Part shown: positions 1 through 6,235 of the stretch, piece by piece
Layout: every line of letters begins with the position of its first letter
How positions within the stretch are numbered: the stretch's first letter is position 1
NCBI GenBank assembly: GCA_035266685.1
Contig: DATFMX010000002.1
Span: forward strand, 1-18,439
DNA from: VRUE01 sp035266685
GTDB taxonomy: Bacteria; Actinomycetota; Thermoleophilia; Solirubrobacterales; 70-9
Direction of reading: 5' to 3'
Length of the DNA stretch: 18,439 nucleotides
The notes under the pieces: model-generated
The model's database searches: none
What the model was told of the DNA's origin: nothing
What the model saw: the letters and a program-made list of their open reading frames with translations, nothing else
Position numbers and translations under genes: made by a program

Positions 1-1641
1 GATGTACTGGTCGACCGGCAGCCAGTGGTCGGCGGCGGCACGGTCCCAGGCGGCCGCCTCGTTCTGCGGGTCGAGGTAGCGGACGAAGTACCAGGACGAA
101 TCGACGAAGGTGTCCATCGTGTCGGTCTCGCGGCTTGCCGGGCCGCCGCAGCGCGGGCACTCGGTGGCGACCCAGTCCTCGGCGGCGGCGAGCGGGCTGC
201 GGCCCTGCGGCGCGTAGTCGTCGATCTCCGGCAGCTCGACCGGCAGCTGCTCGGCGGGCACGGGGACGATCGCCGGCGCGCCGTCCTCGCCACCGCACTG
301 GGCGCAGTAGACGACCGGGATCGGCGCGCCCCAATAGCGCTGGCGCGAGACCAGCCAGTCGCGCAGGCGGTAGTTGACGGCCGATTCGCCGCGGCCCTCT
401 TCGGCCAGCCAGGCGACGATCTCCTCGTAGGCCTCGCGGTTGTGCTCGCCGTCGAAGCGCCCCGAGGCGGTCATCGGCCCGTCGCCGGGGTATGGCAGTC
501 CATCGTCGTCGCGCGCCGTCTCCGGGTCGGAGCCCTCGATCACGCGCTTGACCGGCAGGTCGAAGGCCTTGGCGAACTCGTAGTCGCGGCTGTCGTGGGC
601 GGGGACGGCCATGATCGCCCCGGTGCCGTACTCCATCAACACGTAGTCGGCGACGAACATCGGGATCTGCTCGCCGTTGACCGGGTTGACGACTCTGCGC
701 CCGAGCGGCACGCCGGTCTTCTCGCGGTCCTCGTCGCCGCGCTCCTCGGCCGACTCGCGGGCGACCCGGTTGACGTACTCGCGCACCTCGGCCTCCGCCG
801 GCGTGCCGGCGACGAGGCGCTCGAGCTCGGGGTGCTCGGGGGCGAGGACGAAGAAGGTGGCGCCAAACAGGGTGTCGGGGCGGGTCGTGAAGACGGGGAA
901 GTCGAGCTCGAGCTCCTCGCAGCGGAAGGTCACCTCGGCGCCCTCCGAGCGGCCGATCCAGTTGCGCTGCATCGTGACCACGTGCTCGGGCCAGGACTCG
1001 AGCAGGTCGAAGTCGGCGAGCAGTCGGTCGGCGTACTCGGTGATCCGGAAGAACCACTGCTCGAGCCGGCGCTGTTCGACCTGCGTGCCGCAGCGCTCGC
1101 AGCGGCCGTCGACGACCTGCTCGTTGGCGAGCACGGTGGCGTCCTTCGGGCACCACTGCACCGGCGCCTCCTCGCGGTAGGCGAGGCCGCGCTCGAGCAG
1201 GCGCAGGAAGATCCACTGCGTCCAGCGGTAGTACTCGGGCGTGTGGGTGGCCAGTTCGCGCGACCAGTCGATCGAGATCCCCCACTCGCGGAACTGGCGG
1301 CGGAAGGACTCGATCGAGCGCTCGGTGGCGGCGCGCGGCGGCTCACCCGTCTTGATCGCGTTGTTCTCGGCCGGCAGGCCGAAGGAGTCGTAGCCCATCG
1401 GGTGGATCACCTCAAAGCCGTGGCGGCGGCGGAAGTGGGCGATCGCGTCGCCGACGGCGTAGCACTTGAGGTGGCCGACATGGGGCTCCCCCGAGGGATA
1501 GGGCAGCATCTCGAGCACGTAGGACTTGGGCTTCGAGCCGTCGAAGCCGGGCTGCCCCGGGTTGGCGACCTCCCAGGTCTTCTCCTCGGCCCAGACCTCC
1601 TGCCACTTCGCCTCGATCGCCTTTGGGTCGTAGCCCGCCAT
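1..1641 (-). CDS. leuS: Leucyl-tRNA synthetase, N-terminal 547 residues (cut by window edge)
   Basis: Cytoplasmic class I aminoacyl-tRNA synthetase that charges tRNA-Leu with leucine. The frame is open from the ATG at 1641 to the window edge and would continue beyond it. Visible landmarks are the HIGH-type ATP-binding motif as H54-V-G-H57 after MLPYPSGEP, a zinc-ribbon-like pair of cysteines around WCPKD...CERC, the editing (CP1) domain with TRPDTLFGATF and the YGTGAIMAVPAHD segment, and the MDTFVDSSWYF block near the end of the visible part. The KMSKS loop lies outside the window. The start is chosen because family similarity (YDPKAIEAKWQ) begins four residues in, and because a -10-like TAGGAT sits 6 nt upstream. 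Identification is secure. Confidence 0.97.
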   Translation of the reverse strand, partial: MAGYDPKAIEAKWQEVWAEEKTWEVANPGQPGFDGSKPKSYVLEMLPYPSGEPHVGHLKCYAVGDAIAHFRRRHGFEVIHPMGYDSFGLPAENNAIKTGEPPRAATERSIESFRRQFREWGISIDWSRELATHTPEYYRWTQWIFLRLLERGLAYREEAPVQWCPKDATVLANEQVVDGRCERCGTQVEQRRLEQWFFRITEYADRLLADFDLLESWPEHVVTMQRNWIGRSEGAEVTFRCEELELDFPVFTTRPDTLFGATFFVLAPEHPELERLVAGTPAEAEVREYVNRVARESAEERGDEDREKTGVPLGRRVVNPVNGEQIPMFVADYVLMEYGTGAIMAVPAHDSRDYEFAKAFDLPVKRVIEGSDPETARDDDGLPYPGDGPMTASGRFDGEHNREAYEEIVAWLAEEGRGESAVNYRLRDWLVSRQRYWGAPIPVVYCAQCGGEDGAPAIVPVPAEQLPVELPEIDDYAPQGRSPLAAAEDWVATECPRCGGPASRETDTMDTFVDSSWYFVRYLDPQNEAAAWDRAAADHWLPVDQYI

Positions 1642-1653
1642 GAGGGCATCCTA
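1642..1653 (-). promoter_or_regulatory. Probable leaderless promoter (-10 element) of leuS
   Basis: On the minus strand TAGGAT (1653 to 1648) fits the actinobacterial TANNNT -10 pattern and is followed by 6 nt and then the leuS ATG, so transcription would begin at or next to the start codon. No convincing -35 is visible. The same spacing occurs before several other genes in this window, which supports the call. Confidence 0.45.
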
Positions 1654-1717
1654 TGAAGAACCAATCAGCGAGCATCACGATCTGATTCTTTGCGAGCGGC
1701 GCCGATGGGGCGCGTTG

Positions 1718-1753
1718 CCACCGCCCCCGGACGCGAAGCGGAGGAGGCGGTGG
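1718..1753 (-). terminator. Candidate hairpin terminator after the SpoIIM-like gene
   Basis: Perfect 8-bp arms CCACCGCC (1718-1725) and GGCGGTGG (1746-1753) enclose 20 nt and begin right after the TAA stop (1755-1757). There is no T-run, as is common in high-GC actinobacteria. It lies between the SpoIIM-like gene and the leuS promoter. Function is inferred from position. Confidence 0.4.
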
Positions 1754-1754
1754 T

Positions 1755-2462
1755 TTATGCGACGGGAGAGACAGCTTCCAGGAGATGCGGCCAGACGTAG
1801 ACCTCGATCGTTGCCGTGACAACCAGGGTGGGCACCGCCATCCCGACCGTGAGGGCGGTAGCTGCCAGGAGCTGGTTCCACTCGCCGCGGCGGCTGGCGA
1901 GCAGCCAGGCGGCCAGTGGGAGGAAGAGGGCGGTCAGCTCGGGGATCGCGTGCGGGAGGACGGTGAGGATCAGGACGAGGCGGGAGATGTCGAGCTGGTA
2001 GGCGATCGTCGCGCCCTGGAAGCCGAGGAAGAGCGCCTGGGTGAGCAGCGAGAAGAGGGTGACGGCGGCGACGAAGAGGATCGCGAACTCGCCCGCCTTG
2101 ACATGGATCCAGCGTGAGAAGCCGCTCCGCTGGGCGGCGGCGATCGGCATCGAGGCGCCGGCGATGAAGCCGGCGACGCAGGCGGTCGCGTGCAGCGCGA
2201 GGACGAGCGCGTTGCGCCAGAGGATCGGCAGCAGGTCGCCGGTGTCCTGCGGTTCGGTCAGCCCGGGCAGGTGGATCGGCGTGATGTCCGGGGTCAGGGC
2301 GCCGGAGACGAACCAGACGGCCACGAGCAGGGCCAGCGCGATCGACAGGCTGAGCGCGAGCCAGCCGCGCAGGACAGCCCAGGGGCGGTCGTTCCAGACG
2401 GCGAAGGTCTCGCGCGTGTCCTCGATGCCGTGCGAGAACACATGCTCGTTCGCGGCGTTCAT
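1755..2462 (-). CDS. SpoIIM-family (stage II sporulation protein M-like) integral membrane protein
   Basis: A 235-residue polytopic membrane protein. Hydrophobic segments fall at about residues 33-55, 82-105, 122-147, 161-189 and 197-217. The segment LTVLPHAIPELTALFL (about 166-181) matches the conserved LPHG-x-x-E core of the SpoIIM/DUF95 family, in which a Pro-His pair sits inside a membrane segment. In Bacillus, SpoIIM helps remodel septal peptidoglycan during engulfment, but homologues are widespread in non-sporulating bacteria with unknown roles, so no sporulation function is claimed. The ATG at 2462 is divergent from the hydrolase gene 55 nt away. A GATGAT element 6 nt upstream could be a leaderless -10. 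A hairpin follows the stop. Family assignment is fairly secure; role unknown. Confidence 0.75.
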   Translation of the reverse strand: MNAANEHVFSHGIEDTRETFAVWNDRPWAVLRGWLALSLSIALALLVAVWFVSGALTPDITPIHLPGLTEPQDTGDLLPILWRNALVLALHATACVAGFIAGASMPIAAAQRSGFSRWIHVKAGEFAILFVAAVTLFSLLTQALFLGFQGATIAYQLDISRLVLILTVLPHAIPELTALFLPLAAWLLASRRGEWNQLLAATALTVGMAVPTLVVTATIEVYVWPHLLEAVSPVA

Positions 2463-2516
2463 CGCTCAATCATCGGCAGGCGGACGACTGCGTTTGAGCG
2501 AAGTAGGCTGGCGCCC
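2463..2516. promoter_or_regulatory. Divergent promoter region between the SpoIIM-like gene and the hydrolase gene
   Basis: The 54 nt hold TAGGCT (2504-2509) 7 nt before the plus-strand GTG at 2517. On the minus strand GATGAT lies 6 nt before the ATG at 2462. Both fit -10 elements of leaderless transcripts. No clear -35 or Shine-Dalgarno sequence is seen in either direction. Confidence 0.4.
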
Positions 2517-3662
2517 GTGGGGGAAGCGGGAGAAGTCAGCGAGGCCGCCTGGCACCGCCGCTGTTGGCGGTGGCTGGTCGGCGCCGGCATCGCGCTGGTC
2601 GCGGCGTTGGCCGTCGGCGTGGCCGTCGCCTGGCACTTCTCCGACGCGGTGCTCGTGCCGGATCACTCGAGCTGGGCGAAGCGGACCGAAGTCGTAGGCC
2701 TGCCGCCCGGGCGGATCGTGCTCGAGCGCAACGAAGAAAGCGTACGACCGGGGGCCTACGGGCTCGAATGGCCGGGCGGGCACGCGATCGCGGGGCCGGT
2801 GGTCGGCGAGGCGGAAGACACGGTGACGCGGCGGCTGCGCGACGTGCGCGGCTATCTGGTGCCGGAAATGGAGGTGGGGATCGAATCGGCCGTCTACAGC
2901 GGCGATCCGCGGGAGGCGTTTGGTCTACCGACCGCGCATGTCGCGGTGCCCGGCGAACTCGGGTCGATGGCGGACTGGCTGGTGCCGGCGCGGGGACGGA
3001 CCTGGGCGATCGTCGTCCACGGGATCAATGCCACGCCCGAGGACGGGATGCGGCTGGTGCCGACCCTGCACCGGGCGGGCCTGCCGACGCTGCTGATCCG
3101 CTACCGCGAGGACCAGGGCGCGCCGGCCAGCCCCGACGGCTTCCACCACATGGGCCTGACCGAGTGGCGCGACCTGCAGGCAGCGGCGCGCTACGCGCTG
3201 TCGCACGGCGCCCGCCGCCTCGTCCTCGCCGGCTACTCGATGGGCGGCGCGATCGTCGCCCAGTTCATGCAGAAGTCGGCGCTGGCGAACCGGGTGTCCG
3301 GCCTGGTCCTCGACGCGCCGGCGCTGAACTGGAAGCGCGCGATCGAATTCAACTCCGAACAGATGGGCCTCCCAGGTTTCGCCGCCCTGCCCGTCCTCTG
3401 GGCGATCGGCGCCCGCATCGACGCCGACTGGAACAGCCTCGACGCCCTCGCCCACCCAGACGCCTTCCACCTGCCGATCCTGCTCTTCCACGGACTCGAC
3501 GACAGGGTCGTCCCGATAGCGACCAGCGACGACTTCGCCGCCGAGCTCCCCCGCTGGGTCACCTACTACCAAGTGCCGCACGCCGGCCATGTCCAGTCAT
3601 GGAACGTCGATCCGCAGCTGTACGAGCTGCGCCTACGGACGTTTCTCGCCTCGCTCGGGTAG
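2517..3662 (+). CDS. Membrane-anchored alpha/beta hydrolase
   Basis: A 381-residue protein with one N-terminal transmembrane segment (about residues 17-40, after a short arginine-rich stretch), so the catalytic domain is probably exported and tethered. The hydrolase fold is shown by HGINATPEDG (oxyanion-side HG motif), the nucleophile elbow G239-Y-S241-M-G-G, an acid in the HGLDDR segment (D328/D329) and the catalytic histidine in PHAGH (H355 or H358). The layout resembles serine aminopeptidase S33/lysophospholipase-type hydrolases; the substrate cannot be read from sequence. The frame stays open upstream, but only as antisense of the divergent membrane-protein gene. The GTG at 2517 is therefore preferred, just after a TAGGCT -10-like element. 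It ends 40 nt from the convergent endonuclease-tRNA-Phd unit. Confidence 0.85.
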   Translation: MGEAGEVSEAAWHRRCWRWLVGAGIALVAALAVGVAVAWHFSDAVLVPDHSSWAKRTEVVGLPPGRIVLERNEESVRPGAYGLEWPGGHAIAGPVVGEAEDTVTRRLRDVRGYLVPEMEVGIESAVYSGDPREAFGLPTAHVAVPGELGSMADWLVPARGRTWAIVVHGINATPEDGMRLVPTLHRAGLPTLLIRYREDQGAPASPDGFHHMGLTEWRDLQAAARYALSHGARRLVLAGYSMGGAIVAQFMQKSALANRVSGLVLDAPALNWKRAIEFNSEQMGLPGFAALPVLWAIGARIDADWNSLDALAHPDAFHLPILLFHGLDDRVVPIATSDDFAAELPRWVTYYQVPHAGHVQSWNVDPQLYELRLRTFLASLG

Positions 3663-3702
3663 CTAAGCCCCCGAACACCAACCCGGCCGAACAGGTGCCG
3701 AG

Positions 3703-4359
3703 CTACTCCTGCGTTTGCGCTGGGCCGAGACGGGCATACGGCTTGCCGCGGCGACGAATGCGGATTTCGTTCCCTGCGGCGGCCTGTTCCATGTAGTAGC
3801 CGAAATGGTTGCGGAACTTGTGGGCGCCGACCTCCTCGAACGTCCTTTCGGAAGAAGTCTCTTGATTAGTGGAGCTGGAGGGATTCGAACCCTCGGCCTT
3901 TCGGATGCCATCCGAACGCTCTGCCAGCTGAGCTACAGCCCCGCGGAACTCGTAATCGGTCGCCCAGTTTAGCGCCGCACGCTGGTTGTTTCGCGTCTCC
4001 TTCAGGCGCAGGTAGATCGTGCTCGTCCCCGCAACCAGCTCGATTGGCAGGAAATAGCAGCGGTCGAGATCGCCGCAATACACGGCAACGGCGTCAATCT
4101 CGCTGCGACTGTAGGTCGACACGACGTATCCCCGTCTCGGCGAGTGGTAGGCGGACTTGAGACGGACGTAAACGACGTCGTCCCTGCGCGACGCCCACTT
4201 GCATTGCACGCGTAGAAGCCTGCCGCCAATGCCCAGGGCAAGGTCGTACCGCTCGTGCTCGGTCTGCGGCTTCAGAACCGAAAGGCCGAGATCGGCCGCT
4301 TCCTTCGCGATAGCCAACTCGGCGACGTTTCCCTTGTGGTTTGGGTTGTCCAGCGTCAC
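3703..4359 (-). CDS. PD-(D/E)XK endonuclease (I-Ssp6803I-like) fused in frame, through a tRNA gene, to a Phd/YefM-like domain
   Basis: One 218-codon frame with three parts. Residues 1-139 resemble the group I intron-associated PD-(D/E)XK endonuclease family (I-Ssp6803I type): HKGNVAE with E14, YD at 38-39, and Q52-C-K54 followed by WA give the E...D...QxK active-site layout. The end of this part has the RNNQR and WATDYEF segments. Residues 140-163 are encoded entirely by the tRNA-Ala gene. Residues about 171-213 (EEVGAHKFRNHFGYYMEQAA... RRRGKPYARL) fit the Phd/YefM antitoxin DNA-binding fold. No stop separates the parts. A GTG at 4365 is also in frame, but it lies inside the -10/LexA box; the GTG at 4359 fits a leaderless start and the family N-terminus better. 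Codon use in the endonuclease part is less GC-biased than in neighbours, suggesting acquisition. No toxin gene adjoins. Domain calls are good; fused translation is inference. Confidence 0.7.
   Translation of the reverse strand: MTLDNPNHKGNVAELAIAKEAADLGLSVLKPQTEHERYDLALGIGGRLLRVQCKWASRRDDVVYVRLKSAYHSPRRGYVVSTYSRSEIDAVAVYCGDLDRCYFLPIELVAGTSTIYLRLKETRNNQRAALNWATDYEFRGAVAQLAERSDGIRKAEGSNPSSSTNQETSSERTFEEVGAHKFRNHFGYYMEQAAAGNEIRIRRRGKPYARLGPAQTQE
3870..3942 (-). tRNA. tRNA-Ala (anticodon GGC), embedded in the endonuclease-Phd frame
   Basis: The 73-nt gene folds as a complete cloverleaf. The acceptor stem GGGGCTG/CAGCTCC contains the alanine identity pair G3-U70. The D arm is GCTC-AGCTGGCA-GAGC, the anticodon arm TTCGG-ATGGCAT-CCGAA places GGC at 34-36, the variable loop is AGGCC, and the T arm is GAGGG-TTCGAAT-CCCTC. 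The discriminator base is A (3870). CCA is not encoded; CTA follows. The gene reads GCC alanine codons. It lies on the same strand and exactly in codon phase with the surrounding frame: nucleotide G1 is a first codon base. It has no degeneracy and looks functional. Confidence 0.97.
3966..3971 (-). promoter_or_regulatory. Weak candidate internal -10 element for the tRNA
   Basis: On the minus strand TAAACT fits TANNNT and would start transcription about 16 nt before the mature tRNA 5' end. It lies inside endonuclease-domain codons. No -35 match is seen, so the tRNA may instead come only from the LexA-box promoter upstream. Confidence 0.25.
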
Positions 4360-4372
4360 GAACACATGTTCG
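4359..4372. promoter_or_regulatory. LexA-binding SOS box
   Basis: CGAAC-ACAT-GTTCG is a perfect inverted repeat. It matches the Gram-positive/mycobacterial LexA consensus CGAACRNRYGTTCG at every position. It covers the proposed -10 of the endonuclease-Phd gene and ends at the first base of its probable leaderless GTG, so LexA bound here would block RNA polymerase. The match is direct; regulation by LexA is inferred. Confidence 0.82.
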
Positions 4373-4394
4373 CAGACAAGGGAATGCCAGTCAA
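4366..4394 (-). promoter_or_regulatory. Promoter of the endonuclease-tRNA-Phd unit
   Basis: On the minus strand TTGACT (4394-4389; 5 of 6 with TTGACA) and GAACAT (4371-4366) are separated by exactly 17 nt. The start site would fall about 7 nt later, at the GTG at 4359, giving a leaderless message. The -10 lies wholly within the SOS box. This is the only promoter in the window with a recognisable -35 hexamer. Confidence 0.6.
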
Positions 4395-4451
4395 TACGCC
4401 AACCGTCCAGGCGGTGCAGGGGGAAGCCGGTGCCGCTTGGGGCGGGGAGCG

Positions 4452-5150
4452 CTACGCGGCGTGCTGTTCGGGGTCCTGATCCTCGTCCACATCGAGGATC
4501 AGGCGCTCGTCGGCGGTGCGGCGGATGTTGAACTCGAAGGGGGCATTCTCTTCGAGCTCGCGGAGCAGCTCTACCGGCTCGTCGAACTGCATCGAGACGG
4601 TGGCGCGGCCCTCGGAGAAGCGCTCGACCGAGATCTCGGAGGCGCCGAGCCGGCCGACCGCGTCCTCGAAGCCGACGAGCTGCGAGAAGTCGCCGAGCGG
4701 GCCGATCTCGAGTTTGATCAGGCCCTCGAAGAGCTGTCCCAGCGCCGTCTCGGCGCTCGGCTCCGGGGGGGCGGCGCCGTTGGCGTCGCCCGCCTGAGCC
4801 ACCGCGAGGTCCTGGGTGCGGCGGCTGACCTCGACCGCCTCGCGCAGCGCCTTCATCCGGATCCGCGTCGCCTGTCCCCGCGCCTGCGCCTGAATCTCCT
4901 CCAGCCGCTCCGACACCGAGTGCAGCGAGGCGATGCTGCGCTGGTGGCGCTCCTCGGCCTCGCGCAGCCGCTCGCCGAGGCTGCGGATCTCACGCTCGCG
5001 CTCGATCACCATCCCCGACAGCGAGGTCAGCTCGGCGTCGCTCGCCGAGGCGTGTCGCTCCACGGCCTCGATCGCCGCGTCGCGCGCCGTCAACTCGGCG
5101 TCCACTTCCCCGCGGCGGTATCCCAGCAGCGCCCGCTTGAAGCTACCCAT
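4452..5150 (-). CDS. DivIVA-like coiled-coil protein of unknown function
   Basis: A 232-residue protein starting MGSFKRALLGYRRGEVDAEL. This start resembles the membrane-binding N-terminal segment of DivIVA-domain proteins, where an F-x-x-x-x-x-G-Y-x-x-x-E/D-V-D pattern precedes a coiled coil. Residues about 20-95 are rich in Glu, Arg, Ala and Leu with heptad character. A spacer rich in Ala, Pro and Gly follows, then a C-terminal acidic domain of about 110 residues (from about ALGQLFEGLIKLEIGPL to the end) that I do not recognise and that may be a globular ligand- or partner-binding region. Its ATG overlaps the rsfS stop by 8 nt (ATGGGTAG), so it is translationally coupled and in the proB-proA-nadD-rsfS group. 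The window also holds the Mre elongasome, so a cell-pole or envelope role is possible but unproven. Confidence 0.6.
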   Translation of the reverse strand: MGSFKRALLGYRRGEVDAELTARDAAIEAVERHASASDAELTSLSGMVIEREREIRSLGERLREAEERHQRSIASLHSVSERLEEIQAQARGQATRIRMKALREAVEVSRRTQDLAVAQAGDANGAAPPEPSAETALGQLFEGLIKLEIGPLGDFSQLVGFEDAVGRLGASEISVERFSEGRATVSMQFDEPVELLRELEENAPFEFNIRRTADERLILDVDEDQDPEQHAA

Positions 5151-5544
5151 TCGCGGCACCGTAGAGGTGCCCTCGGACGCCATCCTGCGACAGGCCCAGA
5201 TCGGGCCGCGGCGCCTCGTGCCAGAGCTCCTCCAACTGGTACCGCTCGCGTTCGGAGGCGGTGAAGACATGCAGGACCGCGTCGAGGTAGTCGAGCACGA
5301 TCCAGCCGGCCGCCCCCTCCCCCTCGACGCCGCCGGGCAGCAGCCCGTGCTCCTGCTTCAGCCGCAGCTTCACCTCGTCGACGATCGCCCGCGCCTGGCG
5401 CTCGCTGCCCGCCGTGCAGATCGCCAGGAAGTCCGTGTAGGCGGCGAGCCCGCGCATGTCGAGGACGACGATCTCCGTCCCCCCTTTCGAGTCGGCCAGC
5501 TCGGCCAGCCGCCGGGCCAGCGTCTCGGACTCGATCGCGCTCAG
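5143..5544 (-). CDS. rsfS: Ribosomal silencing factor RsfS (non-standard start codon)
   Basis: RsfS (RsfA/YbeB, Iojap family) binds ribosomal protein L14 on the large subunit and prevents subunit joining in stationary phase. Family features are VVLDMRGL, YTDFLAICTAGSERQARAIVDEV, GWIVLDYLDAVLHVF and the C-terminal YQLEELWHEAP. The first helix and strand, LARRLAELADSKGGTEIVVLD, lie upstream of the only in-frame ATG (5457). A start there would delete conserved structure. Between the nadD stop and this region the frame has no ATG, GTG or TTG. CTG at 5544 is proposed, preceded by a GGGGGG Shine-Dalgarno-like run at 6 nt spacing; ATT at 5550 is the alternative. The gene follows nadD by about 64 nt and overlaps the coiled-coil gene by 8 nt. 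Function is secure, start uncertain. Confidence 0.85.
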   Translation of the reverse strand: MSAIESETLARRLAELADSKGGTEIVVLDMRGLAAYTDFLAICTAGSERQARAIVDEVKLRLKQEHGLLPGGVEGEGAAGWIVLDYLDAVLHVFTASERERYQLEELWHEAPRPDLGLSQDGVRGHLYGAANG

Positions 5545-5608
5545 AACAATCCCCCCCGCTTCGCTCCCGGCGCGAAGGACCAGAGATGCACGCTTGGTCG
5601 CTCCGCGC

Positions 5609-6235
5609 TCACCGGTAGACGCCCTTCTCCTCGACGAAGCGGGCGACCGCCTCGGGCACCAGGTAGCGCAGCGGCCGGCCCGCCGCCGCCCGCTCGCGCA
5701 CCGCCGAGGAGGAGACGCCGAACTGCGGCATCTCGAGCATCGTCACCCGGTCCCCGGCGCCGAGCCCGCGCATCGTCGAGGCGACGTCGGCGTCGGAGAC
5801 GCCCGAGCGCCGCGCGACCGCCAGCCGCGCCAGCTCGACCACACGCTCCGGCTCGCGCCAGCTCTCGAACCCGACGGCGGCGTCCGCCCCCATCACGAAC
5901 ACCAGATCCGGTTCTCCCTTCTCGCGTGCAAGCAACTCCAAGGTCTCACACGTGTAGGACGGCCCGTCGCGCTCGACCTCCAGCGTGGAGACGGTGAAGC
6001 GCGAGTCGTCGGCGGCGGCCAGCCGCGTCATCGCCAGACGCAGCTCGCGGCCCGGGTCGTCGTGGATCCGCTTGTGCGGCGCCTCGCCCGTCGGCACCAG
6101 CACGACTTCGGCCAGCCCGAGTTGCCAGAGCGCCTCCTGGGCCAGCGCCAGGTGTCCCAGGTGCGGCGGGTTGAAGGCCGAGCCGAGGACGCCGATCGCG
6201 GGGCGGGGGCTATCGGGCGCGGGAGCGCTACTCAC
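5609..6235 (-). CDS. nadD: Nicotinate-mononucleotide adenylyltransferase
   Basis: Transfers AMP from ATP to nicotinate mononucleotide, giving deamido-NAD in NAD biosynthesis. The 208-residue length is typical. The nucleotidyltransferase motif is G18-S-A-F-N-P-P-H25-L-G-H28. VLVPTGEAPHK, FVMGADAA and the C-terminal SSSAVRER (ISSTxIR-type phosphate-binding motif) complete the family pattern. The GTG start at 6235 overlaps the proA stop by 8 nt (GTGAGTAG), so translation is coupled to proA. The proline-rich first 12 residues before AIGVLGS are slightly longer than usual but reach the only start in range. It lies in the common actinobacterial order proB-proA-nadD-rsfS. Confidence 0.95.
   Translation of the reverse strand: MSSAPAPDSPRPAIGVLGSAFNPPHLGHLALAQEALWQLGLAEVVLVPTGEAPHKRIHDDPGRELRLAMTRLAAADDSRFTVSTLEVERDGPSYTCETLELLAREKGEPDLVFVMGADAAVGFESWREPERVVELARLAVARRSGVSDADVASTMRGLGAGDRVTMLEMPQFGVSSSAVRERAAAGRPLRYLVPEAVARFVEEKGVYR

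Noticed and set aside
1755..2462. Evidence for a sporulating organism from the SpoIIM-like gene
   Set aside because: SpoIIM-domain membrane proteins are common in non-sporulators and no other sporulation gene is present here.
2190..2516. N-terminal extension of the alpha/beta hydrolase
   Set aside because: It is the antisense of the SpoIIM-like gene. The transmembrane anchor and real protein begin after the GTG at 2517, which has a -10-like element at the right distance.
4360..4365. GTG at 4365 as start of the endonuclease-Phd gene
   Set aside because: This codon is within the -10/LexA box and would lie upstream of the expected transcription start. The GTG at 4359 fits a leaderless message and the family N-terminus.
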